A stretch of DNA of 14,244 nucleotides from an uncultured cyanobacterium (GTDB taxonomy: Bacteria > Cyanobacteriota > Cyanobacteriia > PCC-6307 > Cyanobiaceae): NCBI GenBank assembly GCA_903921295.1, contig CAIXOZ010000182.1, forward strand, positions 1 through 14,244, written 5' to 3'. A model generated the notes under the pieces. It was not told the origin of the DNA. It worked only from the letters and a program-made list of their open reading frames with translations, and made no database searches. Each line of letters opens with the position of its first letter. The stretch's first letter is position 1. This document shows positions 7,221 through 12,933 of the stretch, piece after piece. A program made the translations under genes and the position numbers.

Positions 7221-8340
7221 TGGGCAACTGCAGCAGAAAGAGGTTGCCTTGATCGGGCAGTTCCGCTGAGACCTGGCAGGGGGGGATCACCAGCCGCAGA
7301 TCGCCGCCCAGTGAGCGGGCCAGATCCCTGGCCAGCGCCAGGCCGAGTCCGGTGCCCGGCAGCGACTGGCCGCGGCGGCCGCGCCGGCCTGGCTCGAAGA
7401 TCGCCTCGCGTTCCTCAGGCTCGATGCTTTCGCCACCATCCCAGAGGCCGAGCACAGGTCCCTGGTCGCCAGGGCCCGGGGCCATCCACAGGCCCACGGG
7501 GGCGCCGGCAGGGCTGTAGCGGAAGGCGTTCTCCAGCAGGTTGGCCAGGATCTCGGCGACGCTGCCGGCATCACCCCACCAGTCAGGCAGTGGTCTCGGC
7601 GCCTGCCAGGCCCGAGCCTGCAGGGCGGCGGTGGCAGCAGCGCGCTCCAGCAAGGGCTCGAGCACGCTCTCCAGAGATTCCGGGTGGCGGCTGTTCAGTG
7701 AGGGTGGCAGCAGCAGCGCCCGGGTGCCGGAGGCGGACAGCTGGCCGGGCCCTTCGCCGTCGCTGCTCAGCAGGCCGATCGCATCGACATAGCGGTTCAG
7801 CTGGGTCTGTTCCGCCAGCAACCCCTCCACCAGCGGCCGGTGGAGGCTGTCCGGTTCAAGGCGCCGCAGCAGCAGTTGCCCGAAGGTGCGCAGGGCCGCC
7901 AGGGGGTTGCGCAGCTGGTGCACCAGCAGCCGCAGCTGCTCGTCCTGACTGAGCAGGCGATGGCGCAGGCGCTGCTGCTCCAGATCGAGGCACAGCGCCT
8001 CGGTCAGACAGACAGCCGCCGCCTGCAGCCGCGCCTGCAGCGGCGGCGGCCAGGGGAGCACGTGGCTCTCCACCCGCATCGCTCCGAGCAGCACCTCGCC
8101 CTGGCGCAGTGGCAGCCAGCGCTGCCGCTCGCCCGTCTCGGCTCCGGCGGGGTCGAGGGGGCGATCGGGGGCTGGCAGGGCCGGCGCAGAGGCGGGCCAC
8201 TGGCCGAGCGGTATCAGATGGGGCCGACCATCCGGCCTCGGGGAGGCCAGGAAAACGGCCAGGGAGCGCAGGTCGGGGCAGTCGGAGAACTGGTGCAGCT
8301 GGGCGTGCAGGAGGCTGAGAAAGCTCTTGGAGACTTGCAT
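7201..8340 (-). CDS. Sensor histidine kinase, Hik2/CSK-like
   Basis: This 379-residue protein has a soluble N-terminal region (about 1-125, length and pattern compatible with a GAF-type sensor domain, without membrane spans) followed by a helical linker. The dimerisation helix carries the phosphoacceptor in VHQLRNPLAALRTFGQLLLRRL (H141), and the C-terminal ATPase domain has the N-box NLLENAFRYSP (N267, N271), a G1 box LWDGGESI (D301) and the G2 box GTGLGLAL at 329-336. The HQxRNPLxALRTFG pattern resembles, from memory, the cyanobacterial kinase Hik2 and chloroplast sensor kinase CSK, which link redox or salt state to gene expression; this subfamily assignment is less certain than the kinase call. 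The residue after the histidine is Gln rather than the common acidic residue. No response regulator gene is adjacent. The stop codon lies inside the end of cobS on the opposite strand. Confidence 0.88.
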   Translation of the reverse strand: MQVSKSFLSLLHAQLHQFSDCPDLRSLAVFLASPRPDGRPHLIPLGQWPASAPALPAPDRPLDPAGAETGERQRWLPLRQGEVLLGAMRVESHVLPWPPPLQARLQAAAVCLTEALCLDLEQQRLRHRLLSQDEQLRLLVHQLRNPLAALRTFGQLLLRRLEPDSLHRPLVEGLLAEQTQLNRYVDAIGLLSSDGEGPGQLSASGTRALLLPPSLNSRHPESLESVLEPLLERAAATAALQARAWQAPRPLPDWWGDAGSVAEILANLLENAFRYSPAGAPVGLWMAPGPGDQGPVLGLWDGGESIEPEEREAIFEPGRRGRRGQSLPGTGLGLALARDLARSLGGDLRLVIPPCQVSAELPDQGNLFLLQLPISAAAP

Positions 8341-8385
8341 CTCAGCGGTACAGCCTGGCTTCGAAAAAAAATTCTGTGGATTCCC

Positions 8386-8416
8386 TTGTCGGAAATCCGG
8401 GAAAAAGTCTTAAGAT
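8386..8416 (+). promoter_or_regulatory. Weak sigma-70-like promoter candidate for the DUF3155 leader
   Basis: TTGTCG (8386-8391) and TAAGAT (8411-8416) each match four of six consensus bases but are separated by 19 bases, longer than the ideal 17. The A8 tract at 8364-8371 just upstream could act as an UP element. If used, the transcript would carry a 5' leader of about 360 bases. Confidence 0.25.
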
Positions 8417-8535
8417 GAGCGTATCGACCAATACCTCGCAGTCCGGGGCCGGACGGCAGGTCGGCGTCTCGACAGCATCGGTTGCATTCTCTTGCGATCG
8501 AGGCTACAGCAGGGGAAGTTTCGTTCCTCTTCTGT

Positions 8536-8558
8536 GGAACCGCCCCCCGGCGGTTTCC
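8536..8558 (+). repeat. GC-rich hairpin in the DUF3155 leader
   Basis: GGAACCGCC (8536-8544) pairs with GGCGGTT(T)CC (8549-8558) around a CCCC loop, giving nine base pairs with one bulged T. No T-tract follows, so it looks like a structural element of a leader or small RNA rather than a terminator. Confidence 0.5.
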
Positions 8559-8763
8559 GTCACCGGCGCTCGACGGCCTTGTGGTGTTGTGTCCATCCAG
8601 CGCAGAGATCGGTACGCCGGTTCTGTCTGTCGATGGCTCGCTGCCCGATCCTCCCCCGCTTGTCAGACGTTTGGGCGTTGCCAGGTCTTCCTCTCATGGG
8701 AAGGCGACTTCGGTGATGCGTTTTGTGCGCTCACCTGCCCTTGAACACCCCACCCCCTTCCTC

Positions 8764-8778
8764 CTCCTTTTCAAGGAG
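8764..8778 (+). promoter_or_regulatory. Hairpin covering the ribosome binding site of the DUF3155 gene
   Basis: The Shine-Dalgarno AAGGAG (8773-8778), seven bases before the ATG at 8786, is exactly complementary to CTCCTT (8764-8769), with only TTC between them. The six-pair hairpin would hide the ribosome binding site. The same SD supports the ATG at 8786 over an upstream in-frame start at 8723. Confidence 0.5.
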
Positions 8779-8785
8779 TGGTTCT

Positions 8786-9157
8786 ATGTCGAAAAAGCGC
8801 AAGCGGATCAGCCGCCGTCGGCTGGCTGGGCAGAGAGTTCTGGCCCATGTGCCCACCTACAACCTGGAAACAGGCGCTCACAAGCCCGTGACCGCCGCCC
8901 GTCGCTTCATTGCTGACGGTGTGCTTGCTCCGCCCGCCATCCTCAATGTGCGCCGTAACGAGCACACCACCGATCGCTTCTTCTGGGGCGAGAAGGGTCT
9001 GTTCAGCGCTCAGTACGCCGAAGAGAACCATTTCCTCTTCCCCTCGCTGCGGGCGATCGTCGATCGCATCGGCGAAGACGTGCTCTTCGAAGGTCTGGAA
9101 GCCCTTGCGGCCGATGACTGGGAGGAAATGGAGGAATACGAGTACGCGTTCGTCTGA
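8786..9157 (+). CDS. DUF3155 domain-containing protein, 123 aa
   Basis: I recognise this as the small cyanobacterial DUF3155 family, whose function is unknown. The N-terminus is very basic (MSKKRKRISRRR), which suggests nucleic acid or ribosome contact. It is followed by the conserved core with KPVTAARRFI, PPAILNVRRNEHTTDRFFW, GEKGLF and EENHFLFPSLR (about residues 33-89), and then by a strongly acidic tail (DDWEEMEEYEYAFV). The protein should be soluble and cytoplasmic. ATG at 8786 is chosen for its AAGGAG site and because homology starts there. The gene stands alone between two long structured non-coding stretches, which suggests regulation at the RNA level. The opposite charge of the two ends could allow self-contact or masking; this is inference. 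Confidence 0.9.
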   Translation: MSKKRKRISRRRLAGQRVLAHVPTYNLETGAHKPVTAARRFIADGVLAPPAILNVRRNEHTTDRFFWGEKGLFSAQYAEENHFLFPSLRAIVDRIGEDVLFEGLEALAADDWEEMEEYEYAFV

Positions 9158-9178
9158 TCGAGACGGCGTTGGCTCCTT

Positions 9179-9215
9179 CACCCCTGGCCGCTTCATCGCG
9201 GCCGTTCAGGGGGTG
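9179..9215 (+). terminator. Imperfect long hairpin after the DUF3155 gene
   Basis: GGCCGC (9186-9191) / GCGGCC (9198-9203) with a TTCATC loop is extended by CACCCCT (9179-9185) pairing with AGGGGGTG (9208-9215, one bulged G), with a 4-base bulge between the helices. It begins 21 bases after the DUF3155 stop. No T-tract follows, so terminator function is likely but not certain. Confidence 0.5.
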
Positions 9216-9243
9216 CCTGTCTGCTCAGGCATGGGTGGGGATC

Positions 9244-9273
9244 GTCATGGGCAACCAACGGCTTGCTCATGAC
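9244..9273. repeat. 11-bp inverted repeat with CCAACGGC loop
   Basis: GTCATGGGCAA (9244-9254) pairs with TTGCTCATGAC (9263-9273) along its full length if one G-U pair is allowed; the loop is CCAACGGC. It lies between two other hairpins in the non-coding stretch after the DUF3155 gene. Confidence 0.6.
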
Positions 9274-9308
9274 GGGACAGCAGTTGTGGCAGAGCACTGA
9301 ACACCGGC

Positions 9309-9341
9309 CTCCGTCTCTGATCCCAACGATCAGAGACGGAG
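9309..9341. repeat. Perfect 14-bp inverted repeat with CCAAC loop
   Basis: CTCCGTCTCTGATC (9309-9322) and GATCAGAGACGGAG (9328-9341) are exact inverted copies around a 5-base loop. The stem is very stable but is not followed by a run of T on the plus strand, and the minus strand has none either. It could be a terminator or processing element, an operator, or part of a small RNA. Confidence 0.65.
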
Positions 9342-9460
9342 CTCAGGTTTCCGATCCCCATGGGCCAGCGCGCGGCTGAGCATGGAGTCAGTCCGGGGGG
9401 CGGATGTCCGAGGAATCGGCTTGCGCCGGATGTCTGCAGGGTCTGGTTGGCGAGTGTGCC

Positions 9461-9468
9461 GCGATCGC
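9461..9468. repeat. HIP1 octamer GCGATCGC
   Basis: The highly iterated palindrome of cyanobacterial genomes occurs here in non-coding DNA; a second copy is at 12684-12691 inside the DUF4079 gene. It supports the taxonomic reading of the window. Confidence 0.7.
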
Positions 9469-9614
9469 GCCCGACCCTGAAAGTTGGCGTGACGTCGGCA
9501 TGGGTGCCTGAGTTGGTGCCTGGAGCCTCGGTTCCGGTGAGGGGACGTCGTTTCGGCGGTTCCCGCGATGGCCTGGCGGCTCTTTCCTCTGCTGGCTGAA
9601 GGGGTGGCGCCACA

Positions 9615-10022
9615 ATGTCCGGCAGGCTCTTGCCACTGACCCGGTCCATGCACTCCTGGCATCCAGAGCCTGAGGCCCTGCTGCTCGTGTCCACCACCGT
9701 CGCGGATGAGGGGGCAGCACGGCAACTGGCGGCGCTGGCCCTGGAGCACCGCCTGGCGGCCTGTGTGCAGGTGGGGCGGATCGAAAGCCACTACGTCTGG
9801 GAGGGAGCTCCGGTCCAGGAGCCGGAGCAGCGCCTGCTGTTCAAGACGACGGTGGCGGCGCAACCGGCCCTGGAGCGTCTGCTGCTGACGCACCATCCCT
9901 ATGCCCTGCCGATGGTGGTGGCGGAGCCGTTGGTGGCTGTTTCACCCGCCTACCGGGCCTGGGTGCTCGAGGCGATCCGGCCCCAGGCCGGTGGCCAAGC
10001 GGGCACGGTCCTGGCCGACTGA
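9615..10022 (+). CDS. cutA: CutA1 divalent ion tolerance protein
   Basis: The 135-residue product matches the small trimeric CutA1 family, cytoplasmic proteins that bind divalent metals such as copper and were named for copper tolerance in E. coli; their exact role is still debated. Motifs in order are LLLVSTTVADEGAARQLA (about 22-39), LAACVQVGRIESHYVWEG (47-64, with the conserved Cys50 and the SxYxWxG turn), RLLFKTT (73-79), HPYALPMVVAEPL (94-106) and a final YRAWV helix. The Glu that usually follows HPYxxP is Met here. The start at 9615 has AAGGGG ten bases upstream; an ATG at 9648 would give 124 residues, closer to the usual length. Only four bases separate its stop from that of the convergent hydrolase gene. 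Confidence 0.92.
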   Translation: MSGRLLPLTRSMHSWHPEPEALLLVSTTVADEGAARQLAALALEHRLAACVQVGRIESHYVWEGAPVQEPEQRLLFKTTVAAQPALERLLLTHHPYALPMVVAEPLVAVSPAYRAWVLEAIRPQAGGQAGTVLAD

Positions 10023-10026
10023 GGCG

Positions 10027-10701
10027 TCAGGCCGCCAGGCGCTGGCCCACGAAGTCGCGCAGCGCCGGCAGCACGCTCTCATCGATCGTGTGTCCACCGG
10101 CGAAGCTGAGCAGCTCGGCCTCGCCTCCCGCCTGACGCCAGTGCCGCAGCAGTTCCTCGCTCGCCTGGTGGCGCACGATCGGATCCGTCTGGCCGTGGGT
10201 GAGCAGCAGCACCGTCGCCGGCGTCCAGGCGGCAGCATCGCTGCGGGGAGCAAGCAGGCCGCTGTCCTCGTGCGGATAGCCGCTGCAGGCCACCAGGCCC
10301 GCCAGGGGCAGGGCGCCTCCCACGTCCACCGCCATGGCGCCTCCCTGGGAAAAGCCCAGCAGCACGGTCCGCGCCAGCGGCACGCTCAGGGACAGATGCA
10401 ACAACCGCTCCCGCAGGGCCGAGCGCGCCTCCGGCAGATCGGGCCAGCCTGGGGTCTGCAGGTCGTACCACTGGCGGCCGTAGCCGCCCGGATGGCCCTG
10501 GGGTGCCCTCAGGGCCACCACATCGGTCTCCGGTCCGCCCGAGACCAGCAGCTCACCCAGGTCGAGGAGGTCATCCGCATCGGCTCCCCAGCCATGCAGC
10601 AGCACCAGGCGGCGTCCGGCAGCGGCGGATCCGCGCCGCAGGGCCTGGGGATCGGGGTGGTCCTCGCCGGATCGGTCGGGTTGGTTGGGGTGGGCTGCCA
10701 T
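10027..10701 (-). CDS. Alpha/beta hydrolase, carboxylesterase/phospholipase (Abhydrolase_2) type
   Basis: The 224-residue protein has the fold's landmarks: LVLLHGWGADADDLLDLG (about 32-49, oxyanion region), the nucleophile elbow LLGFSQGGAMA with S118, the acid in LLTHGQTDPIV (D173) and the histidine in SFAGGHTID (H204). The length and the GFSQGG/HGxxDxxV/GGH pattern match the carboxylesterase/acyl-protein thioesterase-like branch. The substrate is unknown; short acyl esters are likely. No signal peptide is visible, so it should be cytoplasmic. The residues before about 30 are rich in Asp, Pro and Arg and probably disordered. I chose ATG at 10701 because the open frame further upstream would run through the divergent purH start. 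The 56-base gap to purH must hold promoters for both genes. Confidence 0.88.
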   Translation of the reverse strand: MAAHPNQPDRSGEDHPDPQALRRGSAAAGRRLVLLHGWGADADDLLDLGELLVSGGPETDVVALRAPQGHPGGYGRQWYDLQTPGWPDLPEARSALRERLLHLSLSVPLARTVLLGFSQGGAMAVDVGGALPLAGLVACSGYPHEDSGLLAPRSDAAAWTPATVLLLTHGQTDPIVRHQASEELLRHWRQAGGEAELLSFAGGHTIDESVLPALRDFVGQRLAA

Positions 10702-10757
10702 GGTGTGGGAGCGGCGGGGGCTGCTGCGTAGGTTGGACCCGAGCCTCCGAATTCTCC

Positions 10758-12311
10758 ATGGCAGCCACGGCCCTCCTGAGTGTGTCGAACAAGCAGGGCC
10801 TCGTGCCATTGGCTCAGGCCCTGCTCCGCCAGGGGTATCAGCTGCTCTCCAGCGGCGGGACGGCGGCCGCACTGGCGGCTGAGGGCCTGCCCGTGACCAA
10901 GGTGGCCGATCACACCGGTGCCCCGGAAATCCTCGGTGGCCGGGTCAAGACCCTGCATCCCCGCGTCCACGGCGGCATCCTGGCCCGCCGTTCCGACGCG
11001 GCCCACAGGGCCGATCTCGAGGCCCAGGCGATCCCCACGATTGATGTGGTGGTGGTCAACCTCTATCCGTTCGAGGCCACGGTCGCCGATCCGAACGTCA
11101 GCTGGGACCAGGCGATCGAGACGATCGACATCGGTGGCCCGGCGATGGTGCGGGCAGCGGCCAAGAACCATGCCGATGTGGCGGTGCTGACCAGCCCCGA
11201 TCAATACGAGGCGTTCATGGCCGCTCTGGAGAGCGGTGGCGTTGATGCCTCCCTGCGCCAGCAACTGGCGTTGGCCGCTTTCCGCCATACCGCCGCCTAC
11301 GACGCGGCCATCAGTGGCTGGCTGGCCTCACGCCTTGAAGCCTCCGGCGACGGCGCCCCCCTGACCCTGTCGCTCCCCCTGCAGCAGACGCTCCGCTATG
11401 GCGAAAATCCCCACCAGCACGCCAGCTGGCACGCCACCGCCGGTGCCGGTTGGGGTGGCGCCCAACAGCTCCAGGGCAAGGAGCTCAGCTACAACAACCT
11501 GATCGATCTCGAGGCCGCCCTCGCCACGGTGCGGGAGTTCGGCTACGGCGGCCCCGGAGGGCCGGACCAGGCGGCGGCCGTCGTCGTCAAGCACACCAAT
11601 CCCTGTGGTGTGGCCACCGGTGCTGACAGTGCCGATGCGGTGCTCCGGGCCCTTGATGCCGATCGGGTCTCCGCTTTCGGCGGCATCGTCGCCGTCAACA
11701 CGCCGGTGGACGGCGACGCCGCCGAGCATCTGGCCGGGCTGTTCCTGGAATGCGTCGTTGCTCCGGGCTTCGCGCCGGCGGCTCGGGAGCGGTTGGCGGC
11801 CAAGGCCAATCTGCGCCTGCTGGAGCTGCCCGTCGAGGCGATCGACCGCGCCGATCGGCGCCAGCTGCGCACGGTGCTCGGTGGCGTGCTGGTGCAGGAC
11901 GCTGACGATCAACGCAGCGATGCCAGCACCTGGGAGGTGGTGAGCCAACGCCAGCCCAGCGCCGAGGAGCTTGAGGATCTGGCCTTCGCCTGGCGCCTGG
12001 TGCGCCATGTGCGCTCGAACGCGATCGTGGTGGCCCGCTCCGGCCAGAGCCTGGGCATCGGCGCCGGTCAGATGAACCGGGTCGGTTCGGCTCGCCTGGC
12101 CCTGGAGGCCGCGGCGGATCGGGCCGCTGGATCGGTGCTCGCCTCCGATGGCTTCTTCCCGTTCGATGACACGGTTCGCCTGGCCGCCAGCCATGGCATC
12201 CGGGCCCTGATTCAGCCCGGCGGCAGCGTTCGCGATGCCGATTCGATCGCTGCCTGTGATGAACTCGGCCTGGCGATGGTGACGACCGGTCGTCGTCACT
12301 TTCTGCACTGA
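10758..12311 (+). CDS. purH: Bifunctional AICAR transformylase / IMP cyclohydrolase
   Basis: PurH catalyses the last two steps of IMP synthesis: formylation of AICAR by 10-formyl-tetrahydrofolate, then ring closure. The 517-residue length is normal. The N-terminal cyclohydrolase domain (about 1-195) shows LLSVSNKQGL, LLSSGGTA, GGRVKTLHPRVHGG, VVVNLYPFE and IDIGGPAMVRAAAKNH. The transformylase domain shows RYGENPHQ (213-220), GKELSYNNLIDLEAA, VVVKHTNPCGVA with the catalytic pair K278-H279, SAFGGIVAVN, RHVRSNAIVVAR, GIGAGQMNRVGSARLA, ASDGFFPFDD and IQPGGSVRDADSI. All key residues are present. ATG at 10758 fits the family start (MAATALLSVSNK). It is divergent from the hydrolase gene and has its own terminator-like hairpin directly after the stop. 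Confidence 0.98.
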   Translation: MAATALLSVSNKQGLVPLAQALLRQGYQLLSSGGTAAALAAEGLPVTKVADHTGAPEILGGRVKTLHPRVHGGILARRSDAAHRADLEAQAIPTIDVVVVNLYPFEATVADPNVSWDQAIETIDIGGPAMVRAAAKNHADVAVLTSPDQYEAFMAALESGGVDASLRQQLALAAFRHTAAYDAAISGWLASRLEASGDGAPLTLSLPLQQTLRYGENPHQHASWHATAGAGWGGAQQLQGKELSYNNLIDLEAALATVREFGYGGPGGPDQAAAVVVKHTNPCGVATGADSADAVLRALDADRVSAFGGIVAVNTPVDGDAAEHLAGLFLECVVAPGFAPAARERLAAKANLRLLELPVEAIDRADRRQLRTVLGGVLVQDADDQRSDASTWEVVSQRQPSAEELEDLAFAWRLVRHVRSNAIVVARSGQSLGIGAGQMNRVGSARLALEAAADRAAGSVLASDGFFPFDDTVRLAASHGIRALIQPGGSVRDADSIAACDELGLAMVTTGRRHFLH

Positions 12312-12335
12312 GCCCGGCACCGAAGGGTGCCGGGC
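12312..12335 (+). terminator. Strong hairpin directly after purH
   Basis: GCCCGGCACC (12312-12321) and GGTGCCGGGC (12326-12335) form a perfect ten-pair stem with a GAAG tetraloop, starting one base after the purH stop. The following bases (AGGCTGTAGC) are not T-rich. The position and stability make it a likely terminator or 3'-end stabilising hairpin. Confidence 0.65.
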
Positions 12336-12377
12336 AGGCTGTAGCTTCGCAGGCACTGATCGGTGGCTCTCTGCCCC

Positions 12378-12836
12378 ATGCCTGAAGCTCTCGCCTTCAA
12401 CCTCAACTTCCTGCATCCGTTGCTGATGGGTGGCCTTCTGGCCGCCAGCGGTTACGCCATGCTTCTGGGCATCAAGGCCAAGAAGACCCGCACGGCGGAG
12501 GCCGAAGAGCGCAAGCAGCTGATCAAGGGGCAGTTCGCCCGGCGCCATTTCCAGATCGGCAGCATCCTGCTGGCTGTGATGGTGCTGGGAACCTTCGGTG
12601 GTATGGCCGTCACCTACCTGAACAACGGCAAGCTGTTCGTCGGGCCGCACCTGCTGGTCGGCCTGGCGATGACGGCTCTGTTCGCGATCGCAGCCTCCCT
12701 GTCACCGTTCATGCAGCAGGGAAATCTGGTGGCCCGCAAGGTCCATGTCGGTCTCAACATGACCGTGATGACCCTGTTCCTCTGGCAGACCGCCACCGGC
12801 CTGCAGATCCTCAACAAAATCTGGACCAACCGCTGA
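12378..12836 (+). CDS. DUF4079 four-helix membrane protein
   Basis: I recognise the DUF4079 family, found in cyanobacteria and plastids, whose function is unknown. The 152-residue protein has four hydrophobic segments at about 11-31, 58-81, 88-111 and 123-145. The 33-56 loop is rich in Lys and Arg (AKKTRTAEAEERKQLIKG), placing it on the cytoplasmic side by the positive-inside rule. A histidine lies at the N-terminal edge of each helix: H13 (FLHPLLMGG), H57 (RRHFQIG), H91 (GPHLLVGL) and H123 (KVHVGLN). This pattern suggests two bis-histidine heme sites; see findings. ATG at 12378 fits the start of homology better than GTG at 12363, and neither has a clear ribosome binding site. It may belong to the thylakoid or plasma membrane. 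It is separated from purH by a hairpin, so it probably has its own promoter. Confidence 0.85.
   Translation: MPEALAFNLNFLHPLLMGGLLAASGYAMLLGIKAKKTRTAEAEERKQLIKGQFARRHFQIGSILLAVMVLGTFGGMAVTYLNNGKLFVGPHLLVGLAMTALFAIAASLSPFMQQGNLVARKVHVGLNMTVMTLFLWQTATGLQILNKIWTNR
12684..12691. repeat. HIP1 octamer GCGATCGC
   Basis: A second copy of the cyanobacterial HIP1 palindrome lies inside the third membrane helix of the DUF4079 coding region. Confidence 0.7.
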
Positions 12837-12928
12837 CCAGCAGCCGTCGCTGCTGGATCGGTACCGGCACAGCCCGCCGACATCCAGCAGCGACGGCCCT
12901 GACAAGCACAGGGTTCAAGCGGACCCTG
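12837..12928. terminator. Compound inverted repeats between convergent DUF4079 and DUF1997 genes
   Basis: GCCGTCGCTGCTGGAT (12843-12858) is an exact inverted copy of ATCCAGCAGCGACGGC (12882-12897), a 16-pair stem with a 23-base loop. The left arm can instead fold into CCAGCAGC-CGTC-GCTGCTGG (12837-12856). A further stem CAGGGT/ACCCTG lies at 12909-12928. The element starts directly after the DUF4079 stop and ends five bases before the DUF1997 stop, so it probably ends transcription in both directions, although no T-tract is present. Confidence 0.6.
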
Positions 12929-12933
12929 GACCT

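Larger units (their letters stand above)
8341..8785. other. Long non-coding stretch upstream of the DUF3155 gene
   Basis: These 445 bases lie between the divergent kinase and DUF3155 genes. I see no convincing protein in any frame: the longer open frames have no family resemblance and one overlaps the DUF3155 gene. The stretch contains an A8 tract (8364-8371), a weak promoter-like pair, a GC hairpin at 8536-8558 and an SD-hiding hairpin at 8764-8778. It has no tRNA-like or SRP/RNase P signature that I could recognise. The likeliest reading is a promoter region plus a long 5' leader, or a small RNA. Confidence 0.5.
9158..9614. other. Long non-coding stretch between the DUF3155 gene and cutA
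   Basis: These 457 bases hold no protein I can support. The first 190 bases contain three successive inverted repeats (listed separately). The rest (9342-9614) holds a HIP1 octamer at 9461-9468 and short direct repeats of GGTGCCTG at 9503-9510 and 9515-9522 (a third copy is at 9212-9219). No tRNA signature is visible. Confidence 0.6.

Noticed and set aside
8376..8916. Open frames of 122 and 144 residues in the region before the DUF3155 gene
   Set aside because: No homology I can recognise, no ribosome binding sites, and the longer one runs 131 bases into the DUF3155 gene in another frame.
9503..9522. Short direct repeats of GGTGCCTG as a possible regulator site or CRISPR-like unit
   Set aside because: Two copies 12 bases apart and one distant copy (9212-9219) of an 8-mer in GC-rich DNA are too weak; there are no regular spacers.
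9245..9896. Minus-strand frames of 150 and 188 residues across the cutA start
   Set aside because: They overlap the conserved part of cutA on the other strand and pass through several hairpins.
11328..12650. 440-residue minus-strand frame opposite purH and the DUF4079 gene
   Set aside because: It crosses two genes and the purH terminator hairpin and has shadow-type composition.
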